Source: a virus. From it: a stretch of DNA of 40,711 nucleotides. The notes beneath the pieces are model-generated. The model was not told the origin of the DNA, did not search any database, and worked only from the letters and a program-made list of their open reading frames with translations. Within the stretch, counting starts at the first letter, position 1, and each line of letters starts with the position of its first letter. Shown here piece after piece: positions 8,257 to 17,965 of the stretch. The DNA lies in IMG/VR virus record IMGVR_UViG_3300005613_000152, positions 1 through 40,711 of that record, one strand, 5' to 3'. Both the position numbers and the translations under genes were made by a program.

Positions 8257-10998
8257 CTATCTAGTGCCTTTAAACAGCGGCAAGTAAGCACGACGGACAA
8301 AAGTGTTTTGAACTTCTTGAGAGTATTGATGTTGATGAAAAGCACCTGCAGGACGGTAAAGCTGAATGTGAACATGACCGTTATCACCAGCTCCAGTGCC
8401 TGAATATCCTGGACGACTGTCAGAAGGTCCTACACCGTCTCCAGATTTACCAATCGGCATACCACGCTGAATCCGTTGTCCAGGTTTGTAATACAACGAA
8501 GCTAGGTGTGCAATACGAACAAGATCTCCCTTTTTATACCCAGGACCATTTGAATCAGCTCGGATAACCATCGCCAAACCAAAACCACCTTCACGTCCAG
8601 CAGAAACAATTTGACCACTAAACGGAGCAGGCACTGGGTTAGAAATTTGACCACCTTGACGTTCAATAACAAAATCAACAGCTCTGTTGGAAGAGTGTCC
8701 GTGATGCCAATTTGTAATAACAATGCTTGTATCTTGTGGTTTTACACCACCTCCACCGTTAGCTGGTCTAGTGCTGGCTTGTATCTTTTTAGCGTTTTCG
8801 TTAAAAACAGGAGGAACATTACCGTTGAAGAACCTATTAGCTTGCAGTTTTACAAGTTCTTCTGTGGTAATTTTTCCGTTAAAAGCACGTTGCAAATTAG
8901 CAAGACTTCTACGAGTACTTTGACTAAGTTTTGAGGTATCACCAGTTTGCAAAACAGAGTTAATTTCACCAATTTCAGTTTGATTTAAAACGTAATTACT
9001 ACGAAGATAATCACGCATTTTTGTTGTGTTTTGTCCAAAATAAGTGGAAGCAACAGAAGCAAAAGCTCTGCGGTTATCAGTGTCGTTAATTTTGATATCC
9101 CAAGGTTTAGAAACACCACCACCTTGAGCAGAGTTATCAAAACCTAACGGTGGGCCTGCAGACTGAGCACCTGTAGTGGTGTTGTAATAAGAATCAATGT
9201 TGTTATATTCATTCCTGTCATAAAAAGCAGCTTGAGCCCGATTTAGTATTTCAAACTGAACATTTGGATCAGCAATATTTTGTCCGTTATTTTTAGCCTT
9301 TTGAAGTTCTTGCATAATAAACGCATCTGCTTCTGCTCTAAGGCGTGGAGAAGCTTGAAGCACTGCGTTATTAAGGCTATCTCTAGCAATTTTAGGGATC
9401 TCACCTTTTAGTTTTACGTTGTTTTGATACTCAGGGTCTTTTGCAAAATTAGCTTTAAGACCTTTAACAAGTTCAGTAACAATGCTTTTCTTAGCAGATT
9501 GAAAATCAACATCACCAGCGTTGCGGCTAGCTTTTGCAAATTCAGTGATAGCAAAACCAAGAACGTTAGTTCCTTCAAGACGTTGCTGTAGTTCTGGAGG
9601 TAGTTCAGTTTCACCTTTATTAATACGTTCCAAAACTTCTGCTTTAAGCAAAGCCTCATCACCAGGACTAAGCTCTTTGTATTGATACGGATAGATTTTG
9701 TCTACACGATCATTAGCTTCAGAAAGAGAAACACCCTCAGGAAGAAGACCAGATCGTGCTGCTTCAAGGTTTACAGATTTAGCAAGGGCTCGTTGCTCTG
9801 TAATTTGAGCTTCGGTAGGAGTTGGGTTATTGGCGTAAAAATTAACAGAATCAGTAGTAAGAGTACGCTCCCATTCACGTTTGGCCCTAGTAATATTTCG
9901 TTCAATAGACGCAGCAAAAATTTCGCTACGTTTTACGGCTTGAACAGCACCAGCCTCAATAATTGATTGTAATGTTTCACCTTTTTCATTACGGAGAGTT
10001 AATACAGGCAAACCATCTTTAGTGGTGATGTTTTTAAAGGAATTTACAATGTTTGTAAACCCATAAGTTTCGCCAATATCGTTATAAGTATCGCCGTCAT
10101 TATCAATAAATAACCGCCCCATTTCACTAAACAAAACGTTGTGAAACTCTTTTTCTGAGTAACCACGCATGTTTACAAAATAGTTATAAGCATCGTTATA
10201 ACCACTCTGCAGTTGTTGCTGCCCAAGGATCATCCCCTCTTTTGATCCAATGGAACCTTTAATTAATTGAGCACCAAGGTTTACACCACCATAAAATTTA
10301 TCAATTGTTGTTTGACGATCAGTTAGTACTTTGCGTTGATACGTTTTTTGAATGATCTCATTTTTAAGATCAACAAGAACGTTACTAACAAGAGGATCAA
10401 CTTTTGCAGATCTAAAAGCACTAGGAACATCTGCATAAGGTTTCATCAACTCCTGAGTCTTAACCGCCAAAGCTGCAGCACGCTCTGGTTCAGGAAGTTC
10501 TGCAAGTTTATCTGAGTTTTGTTTGCCCCAATTAGCAAGCTCTACAGCTACAGATTTACCAGCATTTGTAGCTTTAGTGTCGTAGTAAAAGTAATTAACC
10601 CAAGGGTTTCTAAGGATGTTTTGTCGTGCTAGTTCAGGTTGATTGCTTTCTCTGAGAACTCTTGTATCTTTTGCGTTATCAAGTGAATCTTGATATGCCC
10701 GCGTTTCAGAAGAAAGTAAATTTATGGCTTCTTGTTTCTTTTGCTCTTTATAGTTTTCAAAAACAATTTTTTGAGTTTGATCAAAAACACCACCATCGCT
10801 AAGGAACTTCTCAATACTTCTAAGACGCTGTTCAGTGGCTGTATCAGGCTGAAACTGTCTACCGTATAGAAGTTGCCCACCAACCCTTTGAGGAGCCTGT
10901 GCTGGAGCTGCAGGAGCAGGAAGAGCTACGGGTTGCTCTGGCGTCGCTACAAGATCCCGTACTTGACGTTGAGGGGTAATTCCAAAGCTACTGGTCAT
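8257..10998 (-). CDS. Internal virion protein, gp15-like, with C-terminal M23/LytM peptidase domain
   Basis: This 913-residue protein holds the gp15 slot of the ejection complex. Residues 1-740 are helical and Gln/Asn/Ala rich with no recognised domain. Roughly 758-890 looks like a lysostaphin-type (M23) zinc endopeptidase: GHSSNRAVDF gives His768 and Asp775, RIAHLAS gives His831, and NGHVHIQLY gives His875 and His877, with the GxxGxSGDGVGPS-type loop between. The role would be local peptidoglycan cutting during DNA injection. I chose ATG at 10998, which follows the previous stop in the string TGATCATG; an in-frame TTG lies 6 nt earlier. The domain call is from motifs only. Confidence 0.83.
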   Translation of the reverse strand: MTSSFGITPQRQVRDLVATPEQPVALPAPAAPAQAPQRVGGQLLYGRQFQPDTATEQRLRSIEKFLSDGGVFDQTQKIVFENYKEQKKQEAINLLSSETRAYQDSLDNAKDTRVLRESNQPELARQNILRNPWVNYFYYDTKATNAGKSVAVELANWGKQNSDKLAELPEPERAAALAVKTQELMKPYADVPSAFRSAKVDPLVSNVLVDLKNEIIQKTYQRKVLTDRQTTIDKFYGGVNLGAQLIKGSIGSKEGMILGQQQLQSGYNDAYNYFVNMRGYSEKEFHNVLFSEMGRLFIDNDGDTYNDIGETYGFTNIVNSFKNITTKDGLPVLTLRNEKGETLQSIIEAGAVQAVKRSEIFAASIERNITRAKREWERTLTTDSVNFYANNPTPTEAQITEQRALAKSVNLEAARSGLLPEGVSLSEANDRVDKIYPYQYKELSPGDEALLKAEVLERINKGETELPPELQQRLEGTNVLGFAITEFAKASRNAGDVDFQSAKKSIVTELVKGLKANFAKDPEYQNNVKLKGEIPKIARDSLNNAVLQASPRLRAEADAFIMQELQKAKNNGQNIADPNVQFEILNRAQAAFYDRNEYNNIDSYYNTTTGAQSAGPPLGFDNSAQGGGVSKPWDIKINDTDNRRAFASVASTYFGQNTTKMRDYLRSNYVLNQTEIGEINSVLQTGDTSKLSQSTRRSLANLQRAFNGKITTEELVKLQANRFFNGNVPPVFNENAKKIQASTRPANGGGGVKPQDTSIVITNWHHGHSSNRAVDFVIERQGGQISNPVPAPFSGQIVSAGREGGFGLAMVIRADSNGPGYKKGDLVRIAHLASLYYKPGQRIQRGMPIGKSGDGVGPSDSRPGYSGTGAGDNGHVHIQLYRPAGAFHQHQYSQEVQNTFVRRAYLPLFKGTR

Positions 10999-11000
10999 GA

Positions 11001-11999
11001 TCAAACACTCGTTGGGTTAGGAGGTTGCATTGCTTGATAATTATTAAAGGCGTCTATAGCAATAGATCCAAGTTCAATACCAAGCGAAGTTGGACTAGGA
11101 CCTGAGACTGGTGCAGGTTCAACTGCAGTAATAGGTAGCGGAGCAAGAGGCTTAACTGGATCAGCCACAGGTTGTGGTGTGTAGTAACGAACCTGTCTGA
11201 CTTGATTTTCCCTCGCTACGTTAGCTGCTTCACCAGCTTTAATCTTATCTGCAATCCTAAATTTAGTAGTAATTTGACGATTGCTAAGATTTGCTAAATA
11301 TTGTTGATCGTATTGATTCTTAAGACGTTCAACAGTTCTACCAGCTTGACCACGAGAAGCTACTTTTGCTGCTTTGGCTTCAGCTTGAATACGCAAATTA
11401 TCTAGTTCAATAGTGTCTTTTGCTTCTTCTTCATAAAAACGAGCATCTAGATCAGCAAGTTGTTTAGCAAAATTATCTGCAGCAGCAATAGCAACATCAC
11501 TTTTATATTGAGCCTGTTGACGCTCAAGCATTAGTTCATATTGCCTACGCCGTTCAACATAATCAGTTTGACGATAATAAGAATCAAGTTGATATTGATA
11601 ATCACGTAAATTTTGCTGACTCTGGTTAGCGTATTGAGTCCAAAATTGCTTTTGTTGTTCTGCTGTTTGACGAGCTGCTTCTGCCTGTTCAAATTGCTGA
11701 CGATCAGTAGCAGTAAAAGCCTTTAAAGCAGCATCAGCCATATTCAAAATAGATGGCAAACTAAAAAGACCTTTACCAGCTTGTACTGGTTTAACATCTG
11801 CTGGATTATTAGTTGTAGGAGGTACAAAAAAGTTTTTATTGAGATCAAACTGATTGATATCAATACCTAATCCAGAATCAAATCCAAAACCAGCTTCAAA
11901 AGGAATTGGATCTAAAACTGAAAAATCAAAAGGAGTTACATCATACCTAGGAATATCAAGACCTAGGTTTGTGTTCATCCCAAAAGCAAAACTGTCCAT
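11001..11999 (-). CDS. Internal virion protein, gp14-like
   Basis: This 332-residue protein lies between tail tubular protein B and the gp15-like protein, as T7 gp14 does (196 residues in T7). After a Phe/Asp-rich N-terminal 80 residues, positions 95-200 are a Gln/Ala/Arg coiled coil. A conserved-looking stretch RGQAGRTVERLKNQYDQQY is typical of gp14-type proteins from cyanopodoviruses. A Pro-rich C-terminus ends in QAMQPPNPTSV. In T7, gp14 forms the outer-membrane channel of the ejection machine. Its ATG shares one base with the preceding stop (TAATG). Confidence 0.8.
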   Translation of the reverse strand: MDSFAFGMNTNLGLDIPRYDVTPFDFSVLDPIPFEAGFGFDSGLGIDINQFDLNKNFFVPPTTNNPADVKPVQAGKGLFSLPSILNMADAALKAFTATDRQQFEQAEAARQTAEQQKQFWTQYANQSQQNLRDYQYQLDSYYRQTDYVERRRQYELMLERQQAQYKSDVAIAAADNFAKQLADLDARFYEEEAKDTIELDNLRIQAEAKAAKVASRGQAGRTVERLKNQYDQQYLANLSNRQITTKFRIADKIKAGEAANVARENQVRQVRYYTPQPVADPVKPLAPLPITAVEPAPVSGPSPTSLGIELGSIAIDAFNNYQAMQPPNPTSV

Positions 12000-14900
12000 T
12001 AACCGTACTTCCTCGCAACGTCAAAATACAATCCAGTCCACTCAAGAGCAATGAACTTAGCCTGATCAATACTATTGTTTACTAGCTCTACTGTAACTTG
12101 GTCATTCTTACTTTGGATATAAGCTCTAAATTTTGCTTCTTCAAATGGTTCCTCTTCACTAATGACAATGTTTCCATTTAAAGGATCTCTACGGTCAAAT
12201 TGATACGTAACTTTATCCCTGTAATAAGGGGTAACCTCTACTGTGAAATAACGCGCATCGTTATAGTAAACATCCAAATACCGCAACTGAAGACGACCAG
12301 TGCGGTTACCAATGAAAGTGTTATCGGTAGCTGTTCTGCTGTAAGGCATGAGTTGAGGCGGCCTAAAAGTAAACGCATATTGCTCACCAAAGACCCAAGA
12401 GCTACTTGAAAAATCCCCAAGACTATCGCAAACAAAACTTGTAACACCAGCAGGAACAGCGTTAGCCACAACCCAACGCTTTTGAGATTCTGTGTTATCT
12501 GTTGAATCAACTTTGATAACAACAAATTGACTTGTGTTAACTGTTCTATACGGCAGATTAACTGTAGTTTTGTTTGTTGCTGCGTCATAACTAAACGTTA
12601 CAGAACCCAAATCAGTTGTAATAGAACTAGACAACTGACGATCTAGCAAATACAAATCACCTGCTTCTTGTGGTGGTCTAGAAGCGTTAAGACCTTCTAG
12701 GTAAAATTCAGCAGTGCCATCGTTGTCATACTCAACAAGTTTATACAGAGTACCTTCAACAAAATCACACCAATGGATTTGTTTGTTAGGGAAAGTCCAT
12801 TTATGCCAAGCGTTTTGCCTGTTAGTTAAAGAACCACCTGAGGTTTCCCAGAAAAACTGGTAAACATACAAAGCGTCTGGATCGTCGCTACTAAGAGCAA
12901 CTAGATATTGATCAGTACGGCTAACAGAAAGAGAGTCAAGATTTTTAGGGATGTATTTAGGTACTGTTTCTGTAATAACAGCAGTTTGACCAAGGTTAAT
13001 ACCAACAGTGCGGTCAGTAGTAATAAAAGTATGAAGACCAGTAAAGTCTCCCTCTTTAACAGGAAAAATTACTTGTGGTCCAACTTGTTCTGGTTTAACT
13101 CTTGGTTCCATACTGATGGAACTAATACGACCAACAGAAGCTGTTTCAGGGCTAAACGTAACGTTGTCACCAGAGTAAAGACGGAACTGGTTTTCATTAG
13201 AAAACAGCACAAGTTCATCTTGTTGCTGCAACGCATAGTTCAAAACAGCAACGTCGTTACTAACAGCGGTAAGGTCAATAGGATCGCTGTCTACAACTTG
13301 AAGTGCTGACTGCTGCCAAAAATTGTAATAAGAACCAGACTCGCTAAGAATGACGTTTTCACCACTAACAAACCCAAGACGGTTTTTAAAAAACACTAAG
13401 TCGTTAATCGTGCTTTCTACAAACGAAGGTCCAGGTAGTTCATCCTCATCACCAGCGAGGCGTTCAACCCAACCAGGAATATCAAAAGATACAGTGCTGT
13501 CGGTATAAGTAGAACCACTAAACGGTTGAAACGAGAACCGAATCAAACCGTCAGCGTTTCTGTAATAGATAAAAGCGTGAGGCATTGTGTTGTCATCAAT
13601 CTTCCCTCTAGTACCCCATCCACTGCTTTCTTCCCAAACACCACGACCGTAGTCGCCGTTAGTAGTCGTGTTCTCTGCGTTGAACTTCAAGTAATAAGAA
13701 CTTTGGTCTTCACCACCAGTAGGAGCTACAAGGACTGTATAACCTTCCCAAGAGGCGCTAGGAAGCTCAGTAATACTTGTCACTTGATTGGTAAAACCAT
13801 CCATCAAAGTATTGCCTCTAGCGTCAGCAGCAACAATACTTGTGATGTAACGGCTACCACTGGTAAGACCAATCAAAATTTGAGAATCTTGTACTTCAAA
13901 CGTAAGTTCGTTGTGGATATCAACCTGATCAAGACCGTGACCAATAGTTAAAGTTGTAGATCCGTTTGCTGTAGCGTTTACAGCAGTACCAGATTCATTG
14001 ACAAGAGTAAAAGTTAAAGCAGTTACGTTTACAGTCCCAATAAAAGTATTAGCTGGAATACCTGTACCAGTAATACGTTCTCCACCGTGAACTTTGACAA
14101 TATCAGCAGAAGTAACACTAGTAATAGTACTGCTGCCTATTGAAGTACTACCTGTAACAGTATCTGTATAACTAACAAGACGAGAGGCAATATCAGCAGA
14201 ACTAACGACGTTTGGGTTGCCAGAAGAATCAGTAAGAGAAGGAGTTAGGTAATGTCCAGAAATTTCATCACCATTATCAAGAGTAATGTGAACACTATAT
14301 TCAGTATCGTAATCAACAAATTTAACGTTGACCTGCGCTTTAGTAGCCCTGTAGTTAGAGCTAATAGATGAGATATTAAATCGTGTTAAAACTTCAGTGC
14401 TGTCATATTCAACTTTTTTTTGAATGTTTGTAATAAACACATAATCCTGAAACGACGTAGCTCTGAACCGATCACGAGCACGACCAGAACCACGAAAATA
14501 TTCAAGATTAGTAGAAGTAATATTTGTAAAGGATTGTTCTACAGGAATAACCGTAGGAAGAATACCGCTAATTGGCTCTACGTTAGATACACCAGTAACA
14601 AACGTATAATTTGATTCAATTGTCAGCGTTGCTGATCCAGTAGAAGTAGCGTTTTGATTAAGAGTAATACGTGAACCAGCAACATCAATATCAACAATTA
14701 CAGTTCCAGATGGAATACCACTACCAGTTACTTCAGCACCAATAAACAGATCTGTCATAGAGCTGACAGAAGTAACAACAGCAGAACCAGTAGTTAGTGT
14801 TCCTGTTTTAGAAACAGTCCTACTATCATCAACTACCATCAAAATAAATCGTTCTGCTGTACTTCGGTTATAAACAAACAGCCAAGCTTCATCCCATTTG

Positions 14901-15115
14901 ATTGGTGTAGTTAAAGAAAGACCACCAGCATTTTTTGTAAGAGTATCAATACGTTTTACAGGGACAGATCCAAGACGTTTTTTGAGACCTTCAACTAGAT
15001 CACAATTAGCGTTTTCAAGTACTTTGGCAAAACCAGGCAGCACAAAACTGTCAGCTTGTTGGTTTACTCCTTTATTGAGAGGGCCAATAATTTGGCTAAA
15101 AAGTTCTCTAGACAT
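11999..15115 (-). CDS. Tail tubular protein B (gp12-like, nozzle)
   Basis: This 1038-residue protein starts MSRELFSQIIGPLNKGVNQQ, a typical gp12 N-terminus (gluing of six copies to form the tail nozzle). T7 gp12 has 794 residues. The extra length is largely two related beta-rich insertions at about residues 98-168 and 318-393, each with a TGSGIP/TGTGIP turn and an SATLTI/STTLTI end. The core shows VEYDSTEVLTRFN and VFFKNRLGFVSGENV, motifs I associate with this family. It overlaps its neighbours by one base on both sides, so it is translationally coupled. Confidence 0.93.
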   Translation of the reverse strand: MSRELFSQIIGPLNKGVNQQADSFVLPGFAKVLENANCDLVEGLKKRLGSVPVKRIDTLTKNAGGLSLTTPIKWDEAWLFVYNRSTAERFILMVVDDSRTVSKTGTLTTGSAVVTSVSSMTDLFIGAEVTGSGIPSGTVIVDIDVAGSRITLNQNATSTGSATLTIESNYTFVTGVSNVEPISGILPTVIPVEQSFTNITSTNLEYFRGSGRARDRFRATSFQDYVFITNIQKKVEYDSTEVLTRFNISSISSNYRATKAQVNVKFVDYDTEYSVHITLDNGDEISGHYLTPSLTDSSGNPNVVSSADIASRLVSYTDTVTGSTSIGSSTITSVTSADIVKVHGGERITGTGIPANTFIGTVNVTALTFTLVNESGTAVNATANGSTTLTIGHGLDQVDIHNELTFEVQDSQILIGLTSGSRYITSIVAADARGNTLMDGFTNQVTSITELPSASWEGYTVLVAPTGGEDQSSYYLKFNAENTTTNGDYGRGVWEESSGWGTRGKIDDNTMPHAFIYYRNADGLIRFSFQPFSGSTYTDSTVSFDIPGWVERLAGDEDELPGPSFVESTINDLVFFKNRLGFVSGENVILSESGSYYNFWQQSALQVVDSDPIDLTAVSNDVAVLNYALQQQDELVLFSNENQFRLYSGDNVTFSPETASVGRISSISMEPRVKPEQVGPQVIFPVKEGDFTGLHTFITTDRTVGINLGQTAVITETVPKYIPKNLDSLSVSRTDQYLVALSSDDPDALYVYQFFWETSGGSLTNRQNAWHKWTFPNKQIHWCDFVEGTLYKLVEYDNDGTAEFYLEGLNASRPPQEAGDLYLLDRQLSSSITTDLGSVTFSYDAATNKTTVNLPYRTVNTSQFVVIKVDSTDNTESQKRWVVANAVPAGVTSFVCDSLGDFSSSSWVFGEQYAFTFRPPQLMPYSRTATDNTFIGNRTGRLQLRYLDVYYNDARYFTVEVTPYYRDKVTYQFDRRDPLNGNIVISEEEPFEEAKFRAYIQSKNDQVTVELVNNSIDQAKFIALEWTGLYFDVARKYG

Positions 15116-15753
15116 TAGCGGCTCAAGATGTCAGGACCAAAAATAGTAGTAACACGGCCACCATATTTATCATCAGGACCGCTAATAAAGTTATAATTTT
15201 GTGCCATATCTTCAGTACGTTTCAGGATTTGCAAAGCGTTTTGCTCATCTTCTTGAGTATAAGTTTCAAGACTTGCAGATGTAACAGCTCGGTTTGCAAA
15301 GATCCGTCCAGCACGAATCATAATATAACGACGACCTGTTTCTGGAATGCTATCCCAATCAAGCTCTTCTACAATTTCTGCAATTAAATCACTAGTATTA
15401 CCAGTCATAGAAACACCAAGACTGGATCTCAAATCGTATGTATTTTTAACGCGATCAAAAAGCCGCAAACCACGAAGAACAAATCTTTGAGACGGATACG
15501 AAAGAGGGTTGAACCGTACTGCAAGGGTGTTAGCAGGTAGTTGGGATTGACCTGTATTAGCGTCCAAAGGAATGGAATCATAAAGCATTGTGTTCCAAGA
15601 CCAGCCAGCACCTTGAACTTCACGGCTGATCTCATCAAGAGTACGCTCTGCCAGACTAGCGTCTCCAGTTAGAGGTGGGTTAAGAGAGTTAATAGGAGCT
15701 TCACCAATGATTGAAAGAAGCGTATTAACTGCGTTGAGTTTAGAAGTCGCCAT
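15115..15753 (-). CDS. Tail tubular protein A (gp11-like, adaptor)
   Basis: The 212-residue length is close to T7 gp11 (196). The N-terminus MATSKLNAVNTLLSIIGEAPINSL and the later GWSWNTM segment are hallmark features of the family. The protein forms the ring linking portal to the nozzle. It is the first gene after the terminator that follows the capsid gene, and its stop overlaps the gp12-like start (TAATG). Confidence 0.95.
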   Translation of the reverse strand: MATSKLNAVNTLLSIIGEAPINSLNPPLTGDASLAERTLDEISREVQGAGWSWNTMLYDSIPLDANTGQSQLPANTLAVRFNPLSYPSQRFVLRGLRLFDRVKNTYDLRSSLGVSMTGNTSDLIAEIVEELDWDSIPETGRRYIMIRAGRIFANRAVTSASLETYTQEDEQNALQILKRTEDMAQNYNFISGPDDKYGGRVTTIFGPDILSR

Positions 15754-15762
15754 TATTGCAAT

Positions 15763-15792
15763 AAAAAGGGGGGAAACATTTCTGCTTCCCCC
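15763..15792 (-). terminator. Intrinsic terminator after the major capsid gene
   Basis: On the minus strand GGGGGAA and TTTCCCCCC form a 7-8 bp stem around a loop of about ten bases, followed at once by TTTTT. It lies 30 nt beyond the capsid stop and 10 nt before the gp11-like ATG. This is the position of T-phi in T7, a partial terminator that makes capsid mRNA more abundant than tail mRNA. Confidence 0.85.
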
Positions 15793-15822
15793 ATTGTATT
15801 GGTAATTAACTGAAAGTAATTA

Positions 15823-17235
15823 TCAATAAGGATTGCCGTCGCTCAGCAGGCTCACGCAGCACTCAGGACGAAGAATGCCGTGACCCACAGCGTAAGAGGC
15901 AACCATCATGGTGCTTTGAGTCATAGCCTTGTACTCAGCACCAGTCATCTGCATAGAGACGTCTTTCAGAGCCACAGTACCGACAGCTTCTTTGGTGAAG
16001 CACAGACCAAAGCAATTAGCGATGGAGCTGGTGTTACCCTGCTCATCCTGCCAATAGTCGTTATAGCCAGCAGCAGCTTGACCGTCAGAACCGTCCCGAC
16101 CATTTACGTAGTTAGGACGCTCACCACGGGTAGTAGCAGCTTGGTTGCTCAGACCAGCATAAGTCTGGTTAGAGGTATAGCTGTTAATACCAAGGTGGTT
16201 AGAGGTCATCAGGCGGAAACCAGCGACAGAAGCCACACGGTTATCAGCAATGGAGCCGTTACGAGCATCACCCCCGTTAAAGTCCACATTGATTGCGCGA
16301 TCCGAAGAAAGCACATCATAGTAGGCACCAGGGCTCAGAACGCACACACGACCTTCTTTAGGAGCATCTTTTTCGTCAAGAGCTTGGCAAGCCTTGAACA
16401 GATTCTCAACAATCAGATCGCCACGAGCGTTACGGTCAGAAGCACCGTCAAGGTCAATACCCGTATAAGAAGTACCACCAGGCATAGAGTTCAGAACGAA
16501 CAGACGCTCACCAACAGTGAACGTAGCGCTAGAACCAGTACCGATAGAACCGATGGGGTTGATGACGAAAGTAGCAGCACCGTTGGTAGGAGCAGTGGTG
16601 ATCACACCGTAAGCACCAGAATCTTCGCCGTAAACAACTTCACCCACACCCCAGTAGCTAAGCTCAGCCGTAGCAAAGTTAGCGCTCATGGTGATGGTGT
16701 TAGTGCTGACGGAAGCATAAGTACCACCAGCCAGTTGGAACCGCTTAGAATCCCAATCCTTTACTCGACCATCAGACTCAGAAGCAGCCAGAAGGGTACG
16801 AGCAAGACGCTGATCAAAAGCCCGAGCCAGGGCGCGTCCCAGCTCAGTGGAATAGATCGAGCGCACATCCCAATGAAGTTTTGCTTCATCAAGATCATAG
16901 ATAGAAGCATCGGCAATCAGCAGATCATCAATAGTAATGATCTTTTCACCGATCATGCCTTTGTTACCTTGACCAGTGATCCAATCACCAGGACGATGGT
17001 AACGGCTAGAGAAACGACCAGTAATGGGGAAGCTAGCAGACTTACCAGAAGTAATACTGCGCTTCATAGTGAGATCTTTGAAAATCGTCTCACGGTTAAA
17101 GGTAGTCAGAACCTCACCAGAGAAAATTTTCAGGAAGTTAGCGTTTTCACGCTCATAATTACCGGCGGCAGAATTAGCGTTATATTGAACGCCGTTAATA
17201 CTACCCAACCGGCCGATAGATGCAAAATCAGGCAT
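15823..17235 (-). CDS. Major capsid protein (gp10-like, HK97 fold)
   Basis: The 470-residue protein shows T7-like capsid motifs: an N-terminal arm with YERENANFLKIFSGEVLTTF, then SGKSASFPITGR, then PGAYYDVLSSDRAIN. T7 gp10A has 345 residues. An extra beta-rich segment at about 162-252 (Gly/Ala/Thr rich) and a looser insertion near 345-410 account for the difference and may decorate the capsid surface. The gene is visibly GC-richer with C-ending codons compared with its neighbours, as expected for the most highly translated gene; this codon bias also creates a long spurious antisense frame. Confidence 0.95.
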   Translation of the reverse strand: MPDFASIGRLGSINGVQYNANSAAGNYERENANFLKIFSGEVLTTFNRETIFKDLTMKRSITSGKSASFPITGRFSSRYHRPGDWITGQGNKGMIGEKIITIDDLLIADASIYDLDEAKLHWDVRSIYSTELGRALARAFDQRLARTLLAASESDGRVKDWDSKRFQLAGGTYASVSTNTITMSANFATAELSYWGVGEVVYGEDSGAYGVITTAPTNGAATFVINPIGSIGTGSSATFTVGERLFVLNSMPGGTSYTGIDLDGASDRNARGDLIVENLFKACQALDEKDAPKEGRVCVLSPGAYYDVLSSDRAINVDFNGGDARNGSIADNRVASVAGFRLMTSNHLGINSYTSNQTYAGLSNQAATTRGERPNYVNGRDGSDGQAAAGYNDYWQDEQGNTSSIANCFGLCFTKEAVGTVALKDVSMQMTGAEYKAMTQSTMMVASYAVGHGILRPECCVSLLSDGNPY

Positions 17236-17280
17236 CGGTATAAAGTTGGTAAAAGTTTACGTGCGCTCGTATATCACTGT

Positions 17281-17303
17281 TGTTATCGCCGCAGCGGCAA
17301 CAA
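17281..17303 (-). promoter_or_regulatory. Hairpin in the scaffold-capsid leader
   Basis: The 92-nt gap before the capsid ATG contains TGTTGCCG-CTG-CGGC plus TAACA, a short GC-rich stem extendable by TGTT/AACA across a GAT bulge. No T-run follows, so it is not a clear terminator. An mRNA processing or stability element for the capsid message is possible. Confidence 0.35.
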
Positions 17304-17327
17304 TACATACGTTCGCTTATTTAAATA

Positions 17328-17963
17328 TTAACCCCTAGGACCAAGAACGTCGCTACGAACGAGTTTATCTTGTACATCTTGGGTATAAGCAGTGTCCTTC
17401 AAATAACGAGGATCACTCATTGCTTCCATTACTTCCTGAGTAGAACGAAATACATCGTTGCTATTTGCAGAAAGTTTCCCACCTAGAAGTTCAGGTTCAG
17501 ATCCTGTGTTGTCTTGGTAAGCGTAATGAAGAGATTGCAAAGCGTTACGTGCTCGATAATAATCACCGCTATTTACTTCGCGGTTGTAAGCATCAAGTTC
17601 AGCTTGATCAAGATTTTGTTTAGCCCACTCTTGGACAGAAGTAAACTCTTCTGAACCACCAATGCTTTCAACAATAGTAATTTCTTGCTCTTCGGAAAGA
17701 ACAGAAACCTCTTCTTGTTGTTGTTGATCTTCAGGTTGTTGAGTTTCTTCGGTATTGTCAGCAACTTGATTGTTTTGACTACCAAGTTTTTTCTCAAGTT
17801 CTTGATAAGCCTTAAGAAGATCATCAGCAGATTTAAACTTGCCGCCAATTAGCTCTTCATTTTGTTGCTCTTCTTGTTGCTGATCTTCATTAATAGTTTG
17901 AAGATCTTGCTCGTTATAAGGTCCAGTCTCTTGAGACAGAACGTTGTCAGCAATAACTTCCAT
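17328..17963 (-). CDS. Capsid assembly (scaffolding) protein, gp9-like
   Basis: This 211-residue acidic, Glu/Gln-rich protein lies between portal and capsid genes, the gene 9 position. The motif GGKFKSADDLLKAYQELEKKLG near residues 40-60 is characteristic of podoviral scaffolds. A long EEQQ/QQQEE low-complexity region and a C-terminal basic tail (VRSDVLGPRG), likely to contact capsid protein, fit as well. I chose ATG at 17963, just after the preceding stop (TGATCATG, the same junction as gp14/gp15), over a TTG 6 nt upstream. Confidence 0.88.
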   Translation of the reverse strand: MEVIADNVLSQETGPYNEQDLQTINEDQQQEEQQNEELIGGKFKSADDLLKAYQELEKKLGSQNNQVADNTEETQQPEDQQQQEEVSVLSEEQEITIVESIGGSEEFTSVQEWAKQNLDQAELDAYNREVNSGDYYRARNALQSLHYAYQDNTGSEPELLGGKLSANSNDVFRSTQEVMEAMSDPRYLKDTAYTQDVQDKLVRSDVLGPRG

Positions 17964-17965
17964 GA

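Noticed and set aside
15880-17331. A 483-codon open frame on the plus strand opposite the capsid gene
   Set aside because: It is exactly antisense to the major capsid gene, whose strong codon bias removes stops from the opposite frame. The product is low-complexity Thr/Ser/Arg/Ile with no domain and no ribosome site.
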